A stretch of DNA of 64,000 bases from Prevotella sp. UBA2755 (lineage in GTDB: Bacteria > Bacteroidota > Bacteroidia > Bacteroidales > Bacteroidaceae). Positions within the stretch are counted from its first letter, which is position 1. Each line of letters begins with the position of its first letter. A model generated the notes under the pieces. That model had not been told where the DNA came from and made no database searches. It saw only the letters and a program-made list of their open reading frames with translations. Of the stretch, positions 25,101 to 31,901 are shown piece by piece. A program made the position numbers and the translations under genes. The stretch spans positions 332-64,331 of the forward strand of contig DEJF01000025.1 in the NCBI GenBank assembly GCA_002353225.1, read 5' to 3'.

Positions 25101-25848
25101 TACCTGTCGACATACACAACAGGTGGTCATGCGCCTCGGCATTCTCCTGGTCAACGAAATGAGCATCGTTCGTACAGACGAGTTTGATGCCATACTCCTT
25201 TGCTAACTCAATGATGACCTTATTCGCTTTCTGCTGCAAGGGGAAGGTCTCACGATTGGCACGGATGGTGGGGTCTGTCACCTCATGACGTTGGATCTCC
25301 AGATAATAGTCATCGCCAAAGACACCATGATACCACTCTATCGCCTCACGAGCACCAGCGATATCCCCGTCTAGTATCTTCTTAGGCACCTCGCCAGCGA
25401 TACAGGCAGAGCAGACGATGAGTCCCTCATGGTATTTCTCCAGATCGGCACGGTCCGTACGAGGACGCATATAGTAGCCGTCCACCCAGGAGTTGCTGAC
25501 CAGTTTGATGAGGTTCTTATAACCTTTATAATTCTTGGCAAGCACTATCAAGTGATAACCACTCATGTCCTCCTTGCCACGTTTCAGTTCTTTGCTACCA
25601 TGACGTGACACATACATCTCGCAGCCGAAGATGGGCTTGAAAGGCTCCAACCCCTCCTTCTTACGACCTTTATTGACACCCCCCACATAATCATGAAATT
25701 CCTTGATACCAAACATGTCACCATGGTCAGTAATCGCCATGCCACGCATGCCGTTACCAACAGCCTTATCTACCAGTTTCTTGATACTCGACTGTCCATC
25801 GAGAATCGAGTAATAAGTATGAACATGTAAGTGTATGAAGTCTTCCAT
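22129..25848 (-). CDS. dnaE: DNA polymerase III subunit alpha
   Basis: Replicative DNA polymerase catalytic subunit. 1239 residues. The PHP domain opens with FIHLHVHTYYSILDGQSSIK. The polymerase core has GPGRGSAAGSVVAYCLGIT and the catalytic Asp triad in PDIDTDFDD plus a later Asp. Residues of about 750-850 are the fingers (YRPGPMGYIPQFIKRKRGEE, later SHAACYSWVAFQTAYLKANY). An OB-fold near 1040-1110 (VIFGGIVTDVRQKFTKRGEP) binds single-stranded DNA. No polC-type exonuclease insert is present. It reads away from psd, with 141 bp between starts. Confidence 0.97.
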   Translation of the reverse strand: MEDFIHLHVHTYYSILDGQSSIKKLVDKAVGNGMRGMAITDHGDMFGIKEFHDYVGGVNKGRKKEGLEPFKPIFGCEMYVSRHGSKELKRGKEDMSGYHLIVLAKNYKGYKNLIKLVSNSWVDGYYMRPRTDRADLEKYHEGLIVCSACIAGEVPKKILDGDIAGAREAIEWYHGVFGDDYYLEIQRHEVTDPTIRANRETFPLQQKANKVIIELAKEYGIKLVCTNDAHFVDQENAEAHDHLLCMSTGKDLDDPTRMLYSKQEWFKTKEEMNAIFTDVPEALSNTLEILDKVEIYSLDHDPIMPFFPIPESFGTEEQWRQKFTEQQLYDEFTSDENGENQLPPEEGEKKIKKLGGYDKLYRIKFEADYLAELAYKGAAKRYGDPLAKEVDDRIRFELHIMKTMGFPGYFLIVQDFINSARDELGVMVGPGRGSAAGSVVAYCLGITKIDPLKYDLLFERFLNPDRISLPDIDTDFDDDGRGKVLKWVEDKYGHENCAHIITYATMATKNSIKDVARVEKVPIPTSNALCKAIPDRLPDVDGKTPKMNLTNAIKAVPELREAEASNDPALRNTIKYAKMLEGTVRGTGIHACGFIICRDPISDWVPVSTADDPDFKDQKTNCTQYDGHVIESTGLIKMDFLGLKTLSELKEACDIIKQTRGIDVDLDNIPIDDPKTYELYQQGRTIGTFQFESSGMQKYLRELKPTVFEDLIAMNALYRPGPMGYIPQFIKRKRGEEPITYDIPVMEKYLKDTYGITVYQEQVMLLSRLLADFTRGESDALRKAMGKKKKDIVDAMKPKFIEGGKKNGHDPKVLEKIWSDWEAFASYAFNKSHAACYSWVAFQTAYLKANYPAEFMAAIMSRRRDQISEITKLMDECKSMGIATLGPDVNESYLKFGVNKKGEIRFGLAAIKGMGDNVVQAIIDEREKNGPYKTIFDFAQRINFSNVNRKAFESLVLSGGFDSFGIPRESFFGENSKGEMFLDTLMRYGQMYQMEQQEMRNSLFGGENEVDIATPPIPQTSRWSDIERLNRERDFVGIYLSAHPLDEYRIVLENLCNTHCADLSESQKLTDREDVIFGGIVTDVRQKFTKRGEPCGFVTIEDFEGSGELGLFGKDWGERSGMFTVGSAVYVTGKMQPRFQYSDQMELKVQDVQYLQTVKEKAIDRITITLSTDLLDEQVVTDLGELIAENPGKTKLYFRLVDRTGKGHVLMRSTSKYVDVKSTLVRFIEQTPALDYKIN

Positions 25849-25948
25849 AAGAGATGTTTTTTCGCATTTTGAGGTGTAAAGATACGGCTAAAAGGTGAGA
25901 TAGCCAAAAGAAAAACGTAAAAAATTTGTAAGATAGACAAAAATAACG

Positions 25949-25956
25949 TATCTTTG
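25949..25956 (+). promoter_or_regulatory. -7 box for psd-pssA-DUF4834
   Basis: TATCTTTG, 33 bp before the psd ATG at 25990. On the other strand an imperfect box near 25880 (TATCTTTA on the minus strand) may serve dnaE. Confidence 0.5.
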
Positions 25957-25989
25957 CATGTTGAACGAAAACAATCGACTTTGCCGATC

Positions 25990-26688
25990 ATGGGAGAAAG
26001 AATCCAAAAAATAAAAAGACTCAAGAAAATTAGAATACACCGCGAGGGAACCAATGAACTGACGATTAGTATGTTGCTGCTGATTGGTATCGGTTTTCTC
26101 CTCTGGTATATGATAGACAACCCCATCCCCTTCTGGGTTTTTATCGCCATCTTTGGTACAGCCTGGGCGATGGCACTCAACTTCTATCGCTGTCCTATCC
26201 GTTATTTCAATGGTGACACAGAGAAACTGGTAGTGGCTCCTGCCGATGGTAAGATTGTGGTGATAGAGGAGACAGAGGAGAATGAGTATTTCCACGACAA
26301 GCGTTTGATGATCAGTATCTTCATGAGTCCGCTGAATGTCCATGCCAACTGGTTTCCTGTGGATGGCAAGGTGAAGTTCGTACACCACCAGAACGGCAAC
26401 TACCATAAGGCATGGCTGCCAAAGGCGAGTGAGGAGAATGAGCATGCAGACATCATGATTACCACCCCTGACGGTGAGGATATCCTCGTGCGTCAGATAG
26501 CCGGTGCGATGGCACGACGCATCGTGACCTACGCCAAGGCTGGGGAGGAGTGTTATATCGACGAGCACTTAGGATTCATCAAACTCGGCTCTCGTGTGGA
26601 TGTTTTCCTGCCTTTAGGCTCTAAGCCTTGTGTGATTATGAACCAGCCGACGACTGGTGACCAGACTGTGATAGCAAAACTGAAGTAA
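25990..26688 (+). CDS. psd: Phosphatidylserine decarboxylase
   Basis: Makes phosphatidylethanolamine from phosphatidylserine. 232 residues from the ATG at 25990 ([13 protein letters not shown]). Two membrane segments ([19 protein letters not shown] and [18 protein letters not shown]) precede the short archaeal-type catalytic domain: [30 protein letters not shown] and, near the end, [11 protein letters not shown], where Gly-Ser is the self-cleavage site that yields the pyruvoyl group. pssA begins at the next base after the stop, so substrate-making and substrate-using enzymes are coupled. Confidence 0.95.
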   Translation: MGERIQKIKRLKKIRIHREGTNELTISMLLLIGIGFLLWYMIDNPIPFWVFIAIFGTAWAMALNFYRCPIRYFNGDTEKLVVAPADGKIVVIEETEENEYFHDKRLMISIFMSPLNVHANWFPVDGKVKFVHHQNGNYHKAWLPKASEENEHADIMITTPDGEDILVRQIAGAMARRIVTYAKAGEECYIDEHLGFIKLGSRVDVFLPLGSKPCVIMNQPTTGDQTVIAKLK

Positions 26689-27384
26689 ATGAGTATCAAG
26701 AAACACATCCCTAATACCATCACATGCTGCAACCTCATCTCTGGTTGTATCGCCACCTATTGGGCTCTTTGTGGTGTCTGGGACACAGCATTACTGTTTA
26801 TCATCATTGGTGCTGTCTTCGACTTCTTCGACGGCATGAGTGCCCGTCTGCTTGGAGTCAGTTCACCTATTGGCAAGGAACTGGACTCCCTTGCTGATGA
26901 TGTCACCTTCGGCTTTGCCCCTTCTGCTATCATCTTCGACTTCCTGAAAAGCGGTATGGAGTATCTGCCATGGCACTATCTCGCCTATGCGGCATTCATC
27001 ATGGCGGCATTCTCTGCCTTGCGTCTTGCCAAGTTCAACCTTGACGAGCGACAGGCAATGGGATTTATCGGACTGCCCACCCCTGCCAATGCCCTCTTCT
27101 GGGGAGCACTATTGGTAGGAGCAGGTGACTGGCTGGCATCATCGCCCTACCTGTACTACCTTGTTTTCGTAGGTATGCTCATCAGTTGTTACCTCTTGAT
27201 TGCCGAGATTCCTATGTTTGCCTTGAAGTTCAAGCACTGGGGATGGAAAGGGAATGAGATCAAATATATCTTCCTGCTGACCTGTATACCCTTGCTCGCC
27301 TTCCTGGGAATCAGTGGACTGGCAGCCATCATCGCATGGTATATTATCTTGTCGATAGCGACATCCAAGCATACTAATAACTAA
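26689..27384 (+). CDS. pssA: CDP-diacylglycerol-serine O-phosphatidyltransferase
   Basis: Makes phosphatidylserine from CDP-diacylglycerol and serine. 231 residues with about eight hydrophobic segments. The CDP-alcohol phosphotransferase signature DG-x2-AR-x8-G-x3-D-x3-D is exact in FFDGMSARLLGVSSPIGKEL and then DSLADD. It is adjacent to psd with no spacer and followed after 13 bp by the DUF4834 gene. Confidence 0.95.
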   Translation: MSIKKHIPNTITCCNLISGCIATYWALCGVWDTALLFIIIGAVFDFFDGMSARLLGVSSPIGKELDSLADDVTFGFAPSAIIFDFLKSGMEYLPWHYLAYAAFIMAAFSALRLAKFNLDERQAMGFIGLPTPANALFWGALLVGAGDWLASSPYLYYLVFVGMLISCYLLIAEIPMFALKFKHWGWKGNEIKYIFLLTCIPLLAFLGISGLAAIIAWYIILSIATSKHTNN

Positions 27385-27397
27385 AAATCTTACTTCT

Positions 27398-27775
27398 ATG
27401 AAGGACTATGGGTTTGTTATCTTTGTTTTCTTTGTAGTCGTTTTCCTTCTTCTATTGACAGGCGGAAATATCATCCGCTATCTTAAAAATGCGAAGAAGA
27501 ACGCAAAGAAAGCCGCTGATGAGAGGGCACAGAACTATCGTGACGAGACAGCCCGGCAGCAACGTCAGTATTATTATAGCAGACAGGCTGCCGCACCTAA
27601 GGGAAACACTAAGCCCCGTGCCGAGCAAGTGAGAGAGCCTGAGGTGGAAGAACCCGTAGAAACACATACCAAGACAGCCACAGGTGAGACGATTATCGAC
27701 CGCCGCTCAGGGCGAGAGAATAAGAAGATTTACAAAGACGCTGAAGGAGAGTATGTAGAATTCAGTGAGGAATAG
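27398..27775 (+). CDS. DUF4834 family protein
   Basis: 125 residues: one N-terminal membrane helix (FVIFVFFVVVFLLLLTGGNI), a Lys/Arg/Gln-rich basic stretch (KNAKKNAKKAADERAQNYRD) and an acidic C-terminus with TGETIIDRRSGRENKKIYKD. I recognise the pattern as DUF4834, whose role is unknown. Linkage to psd and pssA suggests envelope work but does not prove it. Confidence 0.85.
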   Translation: MKDYGFVIFVFFVVVFLLLLTGGNIIRYLKNAKKNAKKAADERAQNYRDETARQQRQYYYSRQAAAPKGNTKPRAEQVREPEVEEPVETHTKTATGETIIDRRSGRENKKIYKDAEGEYVEFSEE

Positions 27776-27788
27776 CCTGCCGACTTAG

Positions 27789-27854
27789 AGTCAAACAACC
27801 GGTTGCCTGGAGTCGAACGATCGGTTGACTCCAGGCAACCGTTAATTAGGATGC
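27789..27854. repeat. 22-bp period array with long hairpin, core CGGTTG
   Basis: AGTCAAACAACCGGTTG at 27789 and AGTCGAACGATCGGTTG at 27811 are 22 bp apart, and a weak third unit follows at 27833. CGGTTGCCTGGAGTC (27800-27814) pairs perfectly with 27827-27841. The array fills the gap between the convergent DUF4834 and pyrH genes and may also terminate transcription, though no T run follows. Confidence 0.65.
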
Positions 27855-27896
27855 TTCTAACACCTACGAAGAACGGGTTTTTCACCGTGCTTAGGA

Positions 27897-28607
27897 TTAC
27901 GGATGCACCAGCGTTCCGATATCCTCGCCAGCCATCACCTTCTTCAGATTACCTACGATATCCATGTTAAACACATAGATGGGCAGGTTATTATCCTGAC
28001 ACATACAGATAGCCGTGAGGTCCATCACCTTCAGACCACGTGCCAACACCTCCTTGTAAGTAATCTCATTGAACTTCGTAGCGGTGGGATCCTTTTCTGG
28101 GTCTGCCGTATAGACACCATCCACACGGGTACCTTTCAGCATCACGTCGGCCTCGATCTCGATGCCACGCAGACTGGAGCCGGTATCTGTGGTGAAATAA
28201 GGATTACCTGTTCCTGCGGAGAAGATACAGATATAGCCCTGTTCCATAGCCTCGATAGCCTTCCATTTGGTATAGAACTCCCCAATAGGTTCCATACGGA
28301 TAGCCGTCATCACCTTGTTTTTCACACCAATAGCCCCTAACGCGGAACTAAGAGCGAGGGAGTTGATGACAGTAGCACACATACCCATCTGGTCGCCTTT
28401 CACACGATCGAAGCCCTTCTGTGAGCCGCTCAGTCCACGGAAGATATTACCACCACCAATGACAATACCAATCTGGACACCCATCTCACTCACTTCCTTG
28501 ATCTGACGGGCATAGTCGCTCAGACGCTCCGGGTCGATACCATAACCCTGTTTTCCCATCAGGCTCTCTCCTGAGAGTTTCAGGAGGATTCTCTTAAATC
28601 TTGCCAT
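27897..28607 (-). CDS. pyrH: UMP kinase
   Basis: Phosphorylates UMP to UDP. 236 residues of the amino-acid-kinase fold: KRILLKLSGESLMG at the start, IGIVIGGGNIFRG for phosphate binding, CIFSAGTGNPYFTTDTGSSL, and KGTRVDGVYTADPEKDPTA. Normal hexameric bacterial UMP kinase length. The stop is next to the 22-bp repeat locus at 27789. Confidence 0.96.
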   Translation of the reverse strand: MARFKRILLKLSGESLMGKQGYGIDPERLSDYARQIKEVSEMGVQIGIVIGGGNIFRGLSGSQKGFDRVKGDQMGMCATVINSLALSSALGAIGVKNKVMTAIRMEPIGEFYTKWKAIEAMEQGYICIFSAGTGNPYFTTDTGSSLRGIEIEADVMLKGTRVDGVYTADPEKDPTATKFNEITYKEVLARGLKVMDLTAICMCQDNNLPIYVFNMDIVGNLKKVMAGEDIGTLVHP

Positions 28608-28623
28608 AATACTTCTTTTTTAA

Positions 28624-28663
28624 TTCGATATTTCGTTATTTCGATATGCCGATATGCCGACAT
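28624..28663. repeat. Five 8-bp tandem repeats between birA and pyrH
   Basis: TTCGATAT, TTCGTTAT, TTCGATAT, GCCGATAT and GCCGACAT run head to tail from 28624 to 28663, just upstream of pyrH and ending at the birA stop. Confidence 0.7.
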
Positions 28664-29364
28664 CAAATGATAAATTGCACTTCTTTAAACGCATAGCGCC
28701 GCTCCTGACCGTTGTCATCGCACAGCACCAGATGCCCGTCGTCCTCCACATCCACTATCTCTGCCATGAAGGGACCACCCTTATCTACATAGGGATGAAA
28801 GCCCTTGCGACGATACAACATGGACAGGTATTCCTCCTTGTTATATTTCCCCAAGTACTCCTCGAAAGTACGAAGAATCTCTGTTAATAACTGCTCGCAG
28901 TCTGTCTCCTGCTCACAGATCTGCCACATAGACACAGGGTTGGGAGCATTGCTCTTGAAGACACGCTGGTTGATATTCAGTCCTATACCAATGATACAGT
29001 CTTTCACACTGTTGCCCATCAGGGTGTTCTCTATCAAGATACCGCCAATTTTACCGTCACGCCAATAGATGTCATTGGGCCATTTGATGCTCAGGTCACC
29101 GATATATTCCCCCAGCACCTTACAGATGGCAAGTGAGATAGCCATCGATATGCGGAACTGTCTGTGAGCCCGGACCCCATTAGGATGCAGGAGCATGGAG
29201 AAGGTCAGGTTCTTACCCCGCTCACTCTCCCAATGGTTCGTGCCACATCCACGTCCAGCCGTCTGGTAGTCTGCCCACACGACCACATTCCCCTCACCGC
29301 CCCGCTCACGAAGCCAGCGGTTGGTGGAGTCTGTCTCGACAATATGTATTATTTCCCATTCCAT
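28663..29364 (-). CDS. birA: Biotin-[acetyl-CoA-carboxylase] ligase
   Basis: Attaches biotin to carboxylase carrier proteins. 233 residues, without the N-terminal DNA-binding domain of E. coli BirA, so it is an enzyme only. Motifs: ETDSTNRWL, ADYQTAGRGCGTNHWESERG (biotinyl-AMP loop), SIKWPNDIYWRDGKIGGILI and IIGIGLNINQ. Its ATG at 29364 lies inside a perfect palindrome shared with divergent tadA. Confidence 0.94.
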   Translation of the reverse strand: MEWEIIHIVETDSTNRWLRERGGEGNVVVWADYQTAGRGCGTNHWESERGKNLTFSMLLHPNGVRAHRQFRISMAISLAICKVLGEYIGDLSIKWPNDIYWRDGKIGGILIENTLMGNSVKDCIIGIGLNINQRVFKSNAPNPVSMWQICEQETDCEQLLTEILRTFEEYLGKYNKEEYLSMLYRRKGFHPYVDKGGPFMAEIVDVEDDGHLVLCDDNGQERRYAFKEVQFII

Positions 29365-29402
29365 GTTGCAAAATTACAAAAAAAGTCGTAATTTTGCAAC
29401 AT
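29363..29402. promoter_or_regulatory. Palindromic divergent promoter of birA and tadA
   Basis: ATGTTGCAAAATTAC (29363-29377) and GTAATTTTGCAACAT (29388-29402) are perfect reverse complements, 10 bp apart. Each arm contains a -7 box TAATTTTG (minus 29369-29376, plus 29389-29396). The tadA start codon overlaps the right arm and the birA start codon overlaps the left arm. Confidence 0.65.
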
Positions 29403-29853
29403 GACAGCAGAAGAACAACAAAAAAAAGACGAGCAGTATATGCGGAAGGCTCTTGCCGAGGCACAACAAGCCTTCGAGGAGGGGGAGATTCCCATTGGTG
29501 CCGTCATCGTATGCAAGGACCGTATCATCGCCAGAGCCCATAACCTGACAGAGACGTTGCATGATGTGACCGCTCATGCTGAGATGCAGGCTATCACTGC
29601 CGCTGCCAATGAGTTAGGAGGGAAATACCTGACAGACTGCACCCTTTATGTCACCATAGAGCCTTGCACGATGTGTGCCGGTGCCCTTGGCTGGTCGCAG
29701 ATCAGTCGTATCGTCTATGGAGCAGTAGACGAAAAACGGGGCTACCAGTTGTATGCCCCGCATGCGCTTCATCCCAAGGCTTCTGTCACCAAGGGTGTCT
29801 TAGAGGAAGAATGCAGAGCGTTGATTCAGGATTTCTTCAAGAACAAACGCTGA
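29401..29853 (+). CDS. tadA: tRNA-specific adenosine deaminase
   Basis: Converts A34 to inosine in tRNA-Arg(ACG). 150 residues. Zinc and catalytic motifs are TAHAEMQAI and TIEPCTMCAGALGWSQI; ARAHNLTE and the C-terminal FFKNKR match TadA rather than free cytidine deaminases. The -7 box ends only 4 bp before the ATG. Confidence 0.94.
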   Translation: MTAEEQQKKDEQYMRKALAEAQQAFEEGEIPIGAVIVCKDRIIARAHNLTETLHDVTAHAEMQAITAAANELGGKYLTDCTLYVTIEPCTMCAGALGWSQISRIVYGAVDEKRGYQLYAPHALHPKASVTKGVLEEECRALIQDFFKNKR

Positions 29854-29866
29854 GCATTCTTCTACC

Positions 29867-30223
29867 TTATTCTATAATATGCTTCGCTATTGTCTCCAGA
29901 CAAATCTTGCTACTGACAGGTTTCGATAAGAAATCGTTACATCCCGCCTGCTTCGCATCCTCCTTATCGGTATCAAAAGCGTTAGCCGTCAAGGCGATAA
30001 TGGGCATGGATGGATTCTTCGACTTGATCTGACGGGTAGCCTCCAAGCCATCCATCACGGGCATCTTTAAGTCCATCAACACCAAGTCAGGCTTCTCCGT
30101 ATCCACCATCTCAACTGCCTCCTGTCCATTACGAGCCCTTACGAACTCGTAATGCTTTTTCAGGATATACGTCATCAGCATATAGTTGCTGTCGTTATCT
30201 TCCGCTATCAATATTTTCCTCAT
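29867..30223 (-). CDS. Stand-alone response regulator receiver
   Basis: 118 residues, one receiver domain and nothing else. Acidic pocket IAEDND, phospho-acceptor Asp in LVLMDLKMPVMDG, Thr in IALTANAF and Lys in FLSKPVSS are all present, so it should be phosphorylated. With no output domain it probably acts in a phosphorelay or by protein contact, as receivers detached from hybrid kinases do. Its start lies 18 bp downstream of the sugar porter stop, so the two may be co-transcribed. Confidence 0.9.
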   Translation of the reverse strand: MRKILIAEDNDSNYMLMTYILKKHYEFVRARNGQEAVEMVDTEKPDLVLMDLKMPVMDGLEATRQIKSKNPSMPIIALTANAFDTDKEDAKQAGCNDFLSKPVSSKICLETIAKHIIE

Positions 30224-30241
30224 AATACATTTGCTAAATGA

Positions 30242-31774
30242 TTACTGCTGCGATTCTTCAGGTAGTTCCTCCGGTTTCTGAGGCTCCTGACCTGGGACAT
30301 AAGCCCTCCATCGCCATAACTTGGTCATATCCTCCAGTGACTTACCCTTGGTCTCAGGAACGAGTCTCCATACAAACAGAGCAGCAATCACACAGATGAC
30401 ACCATAGAGTCCGTAGGTGAACCAATGTCCGAAGTCATCACCTTCTGTCAGATGCATATTGAACATCGGCACGAAAGTCGAACTGACGATGAAGTTGAAG
30501 ATCCACTGGAAAGCGACGGCGATAGCCACTGCCGCACCACGGATCGTATTGGGGAATATCTCTGCGATAAGTACCCAGCAGATGGGACCCCATGAGAACA
30601 TAAAGGAAGCGGAGTACACCATGATACTGATGGCGGTCACCATCTCCATACCTGCCTTGCCGAAGGTCAAGGCGACACCAAAGGCGCCTAATGCCATACC
30701 CAGGGAGCCCCAGATAAGCAAAGGCTTACGTCCTAACTTCTCGACAGTGAAGATAGCAACCAGGGTGAACAGGATATTGATGATACCCATGAAGACCGTA
30801 ATCACCATCGGGTTCTCCATACCCATATCACCGAAGATACGTGGAGCATAGTACAGCACTGCATTGATACCTACTGCCTGTTGGAAGACGGAGAGCATGA
30901 TACCGATGAAGATACACATCGCACCATAGGTCATCAGTTTCTCTGTCTTCTGCACCAATGTCTCCTTAATAGCATTGAGGATAAACTGCCCACGGTCGGT
31001 TCCGTTGATCTTGACAAGTACCTCAAGGGCTCTCTCATCCTTTCCGACAGAGACGAGATATCGGGGAGTCTCAGGAACGAAGCATATCAACAGGGAGAAG
31101 AGTCCTGCCGGCACAGCCTCGCTTCCGAACATATAACGCCAACCGGTAGTAACGGTCCACTGTGCAGCAGGAGTAATGTTGGCAATACCCTTACCCATCT
31201 CCTCCACCAACGGCTGGATATGATCACCCAGGATAAAGAAGTTCACGAAATAGACAACCAACTGTCCGAAGATGATAGCGAACTGGTTACAACTCACCAG
31301 CATACCACGGATATTGGAAGGAGCCACCTCACTGATATACATCGGACAGATGGCAGAGGCAAGACCTACGCCAATACCACCGATAACACGATAGAAGTTA
31401 AACATAATGAGGAGGGAGTATGTGGGCTCTCCATAGTTAAAGAACAAGAACTCCGGGTCCATCGATCCCAATGCGGAGATGAAGAACAGGAGTCCTGCGA
31501 TCACCAGTGAGCGCTTACGTCCTAAATTGGTGGCAAGGAATCCTGAAAGCGCAGAACCGATGATACATCCTATCAATGCGGAAGCAGACGTGAAGCCGTG
31601 CCATCCGTCAGTATAGGAAAAGTCCTTCGCCTCAGAGAAAAATGCTTGAAGTCCTTTCTCTGCACCAGAGATCACTGCGGTGTCATAACCAAATAAAAGA
31701 CCGCCTAAGACAGCGACCAGTACAATAGAAAACAAGTAGGCTGAACTACCTCTCTTTTGATATTCCATATTCAT
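30242..31774 (-). CDS. MFS sugar porter (xylose/arabinose-type proton symporter)
   Basis: 510 residues, twelve predicted membrane helices. Sugar-porter signatures: GGLLFGYDTAVISGAEKGL, GGIGVGLASAICPMYISEVA, then PSNIRGM, PETPRYLVSVGKDERAL and PETKGKSLEDM. It resembles XylE-like symporters, but the sugar cannot be fixed from sequence. It is divergent from a GH51 arabinofuranosidase, so arabinose or a related pentose is likely. ATGs at 31774 and 31768 are both possible; the promoter box at 31806 allows either. Confidence 0.9.
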   Translation of the reverse strand: MNMEYQKRGSSAYLFSIVLVAVLGGLLFGYDTAVISGAEKGLQAFFSEAKDFSYTDGWHGFTSASALIGCIIGSALSGFLATNLGRKRSLVIAGLLFFISALGSMDPEFLFFNYGEPTYSLLIMFNFYRVIGGIGVGLASAICPMYISEVAPSNIRGMLVSCNQFAIIFGQLVVYFVNFFILGDHIQPLVEEMGKGIANITPAAQWTVTTGWRYMFGSEAVPAGLFSLLICFVPETPRYLVSVGKDERALEVLVKINGTDRGQFILNAIKETLVQKTEKLMTYGAMCIFIGIMLSVFQQAVGINAVLYYAPRIFGDMGMENPMVITVFMGIINILFTLVAIFTVEKLGRKPLLIWGSLGMALGAFGVALTFGKAGMEMVTAISIMVYSASFMFSWGPICWVLIAEIFPNTIRGAAVAIAVAFQWIFNFIVSSTFVPMFNMHLTEGDDFGHWFTYGLYGVICVIAALFVWRLVPETKGKSLEDMTKLWRWRAYVPGQEPQKPEELPEESQQ

Positions 31775-31805
31775 GTTTTAATGTTAGTATTTTCTTAATT
31801 AAATA

Positions 31806-31813
31806 CAAAAGTA
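31806..31813 (-). promoter_or_regulatory. -7 box for sugar porter
   Basis: Reads TACTTTTG on the minus strand, 31 bp before the ATG at 31774. Confidence 0.5.
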
Positions 31814-31901
31814 ATGCTTTTTTGGTAAATTCCTTGCTAATCCGCTACTTTTTAACTAATTTTGTCGGAAGATATTATGTAACTACAAAACATTTATACG
31901 A

